Positions 5,724 through 5,788 of a stretch of DNA of 5,788 nucleotides are shown here, in pieces; the stretch's first letter is position 1, and each line of letters starts with the position of its first letter. The translations under genes were made by a program, and so were the position numbers. The stretch comes from CAZHFA01 sp964534945. Lineage in GTDB: Bacteria > Bdellovibrionota_C > UBA2361 > CAKMMH01. The stretch is from contig CAZHSB010000073.1 in NCBI GenBank assembly GCA_964534945.1, forward strand, positions 1 through 5,788, written 5' to 3'. Below the pieces are notes generated by a model. The model had not been told where the DNA came from, made no database searches, and saw nothing but the letters and a program-made list of their open reading frames with translations.

Positions 5724-5747
5724 CTATAAAATGATAACTGCTAATAA

Positions 5748-5785
5748 AAAAAGAGTGCATAAAATTTTTTTTATACACTCTTTTT
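5748..5785. terminator. Intrinsic terminator hairpin upstream of cas9, likely bidirectional
   Basis: AAAAAGAGTG-C-ATAAAA (5748-5764) pairs with TTTTATACACTCTTTTT (5769-5785) over 17 bp with one C-A mismatch. On the minus strand that position becomes a G-U wobble, so the stem is continuous. Read leftward, the stem ends in seven Ts (complement of 5746-5752); read rightward, it ends in five Ts (5781-5785). It could stop transcription of a gene beyond the right edge from running into cas9, or serve a plus-strand transcript. No gene is visible in 5662-5788. Confidence 0.75.
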
Positions 5786-5788
5786 ACA

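Noticed and set aside
5662..5745. Possible second tracrRNA or anti-repeat upstream of cas9
   Set aside because: Neither strand shows meaningful complementarity to the repeat. The region is explained by the cas9 promoter and ribosome binding site.

Overview
The window holds what appears to be a complete type II-C CRISPR-Cas locus from a low-GC bacterium. It has cas9, cas1 and cas2 in one minus-strand operon, with the CRISPR array and a tracrRNA gene facing it on the plus strand. All three cas genes have intact active-site motifs and no frameshifts. There is no csn2 or cas4 in the window. Gene order, Cas9 size (1020 aa), Cas9 motifs and a repeat ending in the extended -10 element TGTTACAAT all point to subtype II-C. 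The host cannot be named from the sequence. Strong AT bias and an Akkermansia/Neisseria-like II-C Cas9 architecture suggest a low-GC, possibly host-associated or gut bacterium, but this is only an inference.

Layout, left to right. Bases 1-122 are flanking sequence with no gene I can support, apart from a possible gene tail ending near base 58. A perfect 21-bp inverted repeat (123-143 / 181-201) abuts the array. The array (199-1153) has one degenerate terminal repeat, then 14 identical 36-bp repeats, with 14 spacers of 29-30 bp. Bases 1154-1206 are leader-like. The tracrRNA anti-repeat (1207-1243) and its terminator hairpin (1249-1297) follow on the plus strand. Then come cas2 (1311-1661), cas1 (1673-2596) and cas9 (2599-5661), all minus strand, read from the right. 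The right edge has a candidate cas9 promoter and ribosome binding site, then a strong hairpin with A and T tracts on either side.

How it works together. The cas operon is transcribed leftward and meets the rightward array/tracrRNA transcription unit tail to tail at about 1290-1310. Each repeat carries a promoter-like sequence, so each crRNA could start inside its own spacer, as known for Neisseria meningitidis II-C. The last repeat points straight into the tracrRNA and may be its promoter. crRNA and tracrRNA pair by a 15-bp upper and a 9-bp lower duplex around an asymmetric bulge. Cas9 would use this duplex to cut DNA, and Cas1-Cas2 would add new spacers, most likely at the tracrRNA-side end because the degenerate repeat marks the opposite, oldest end.
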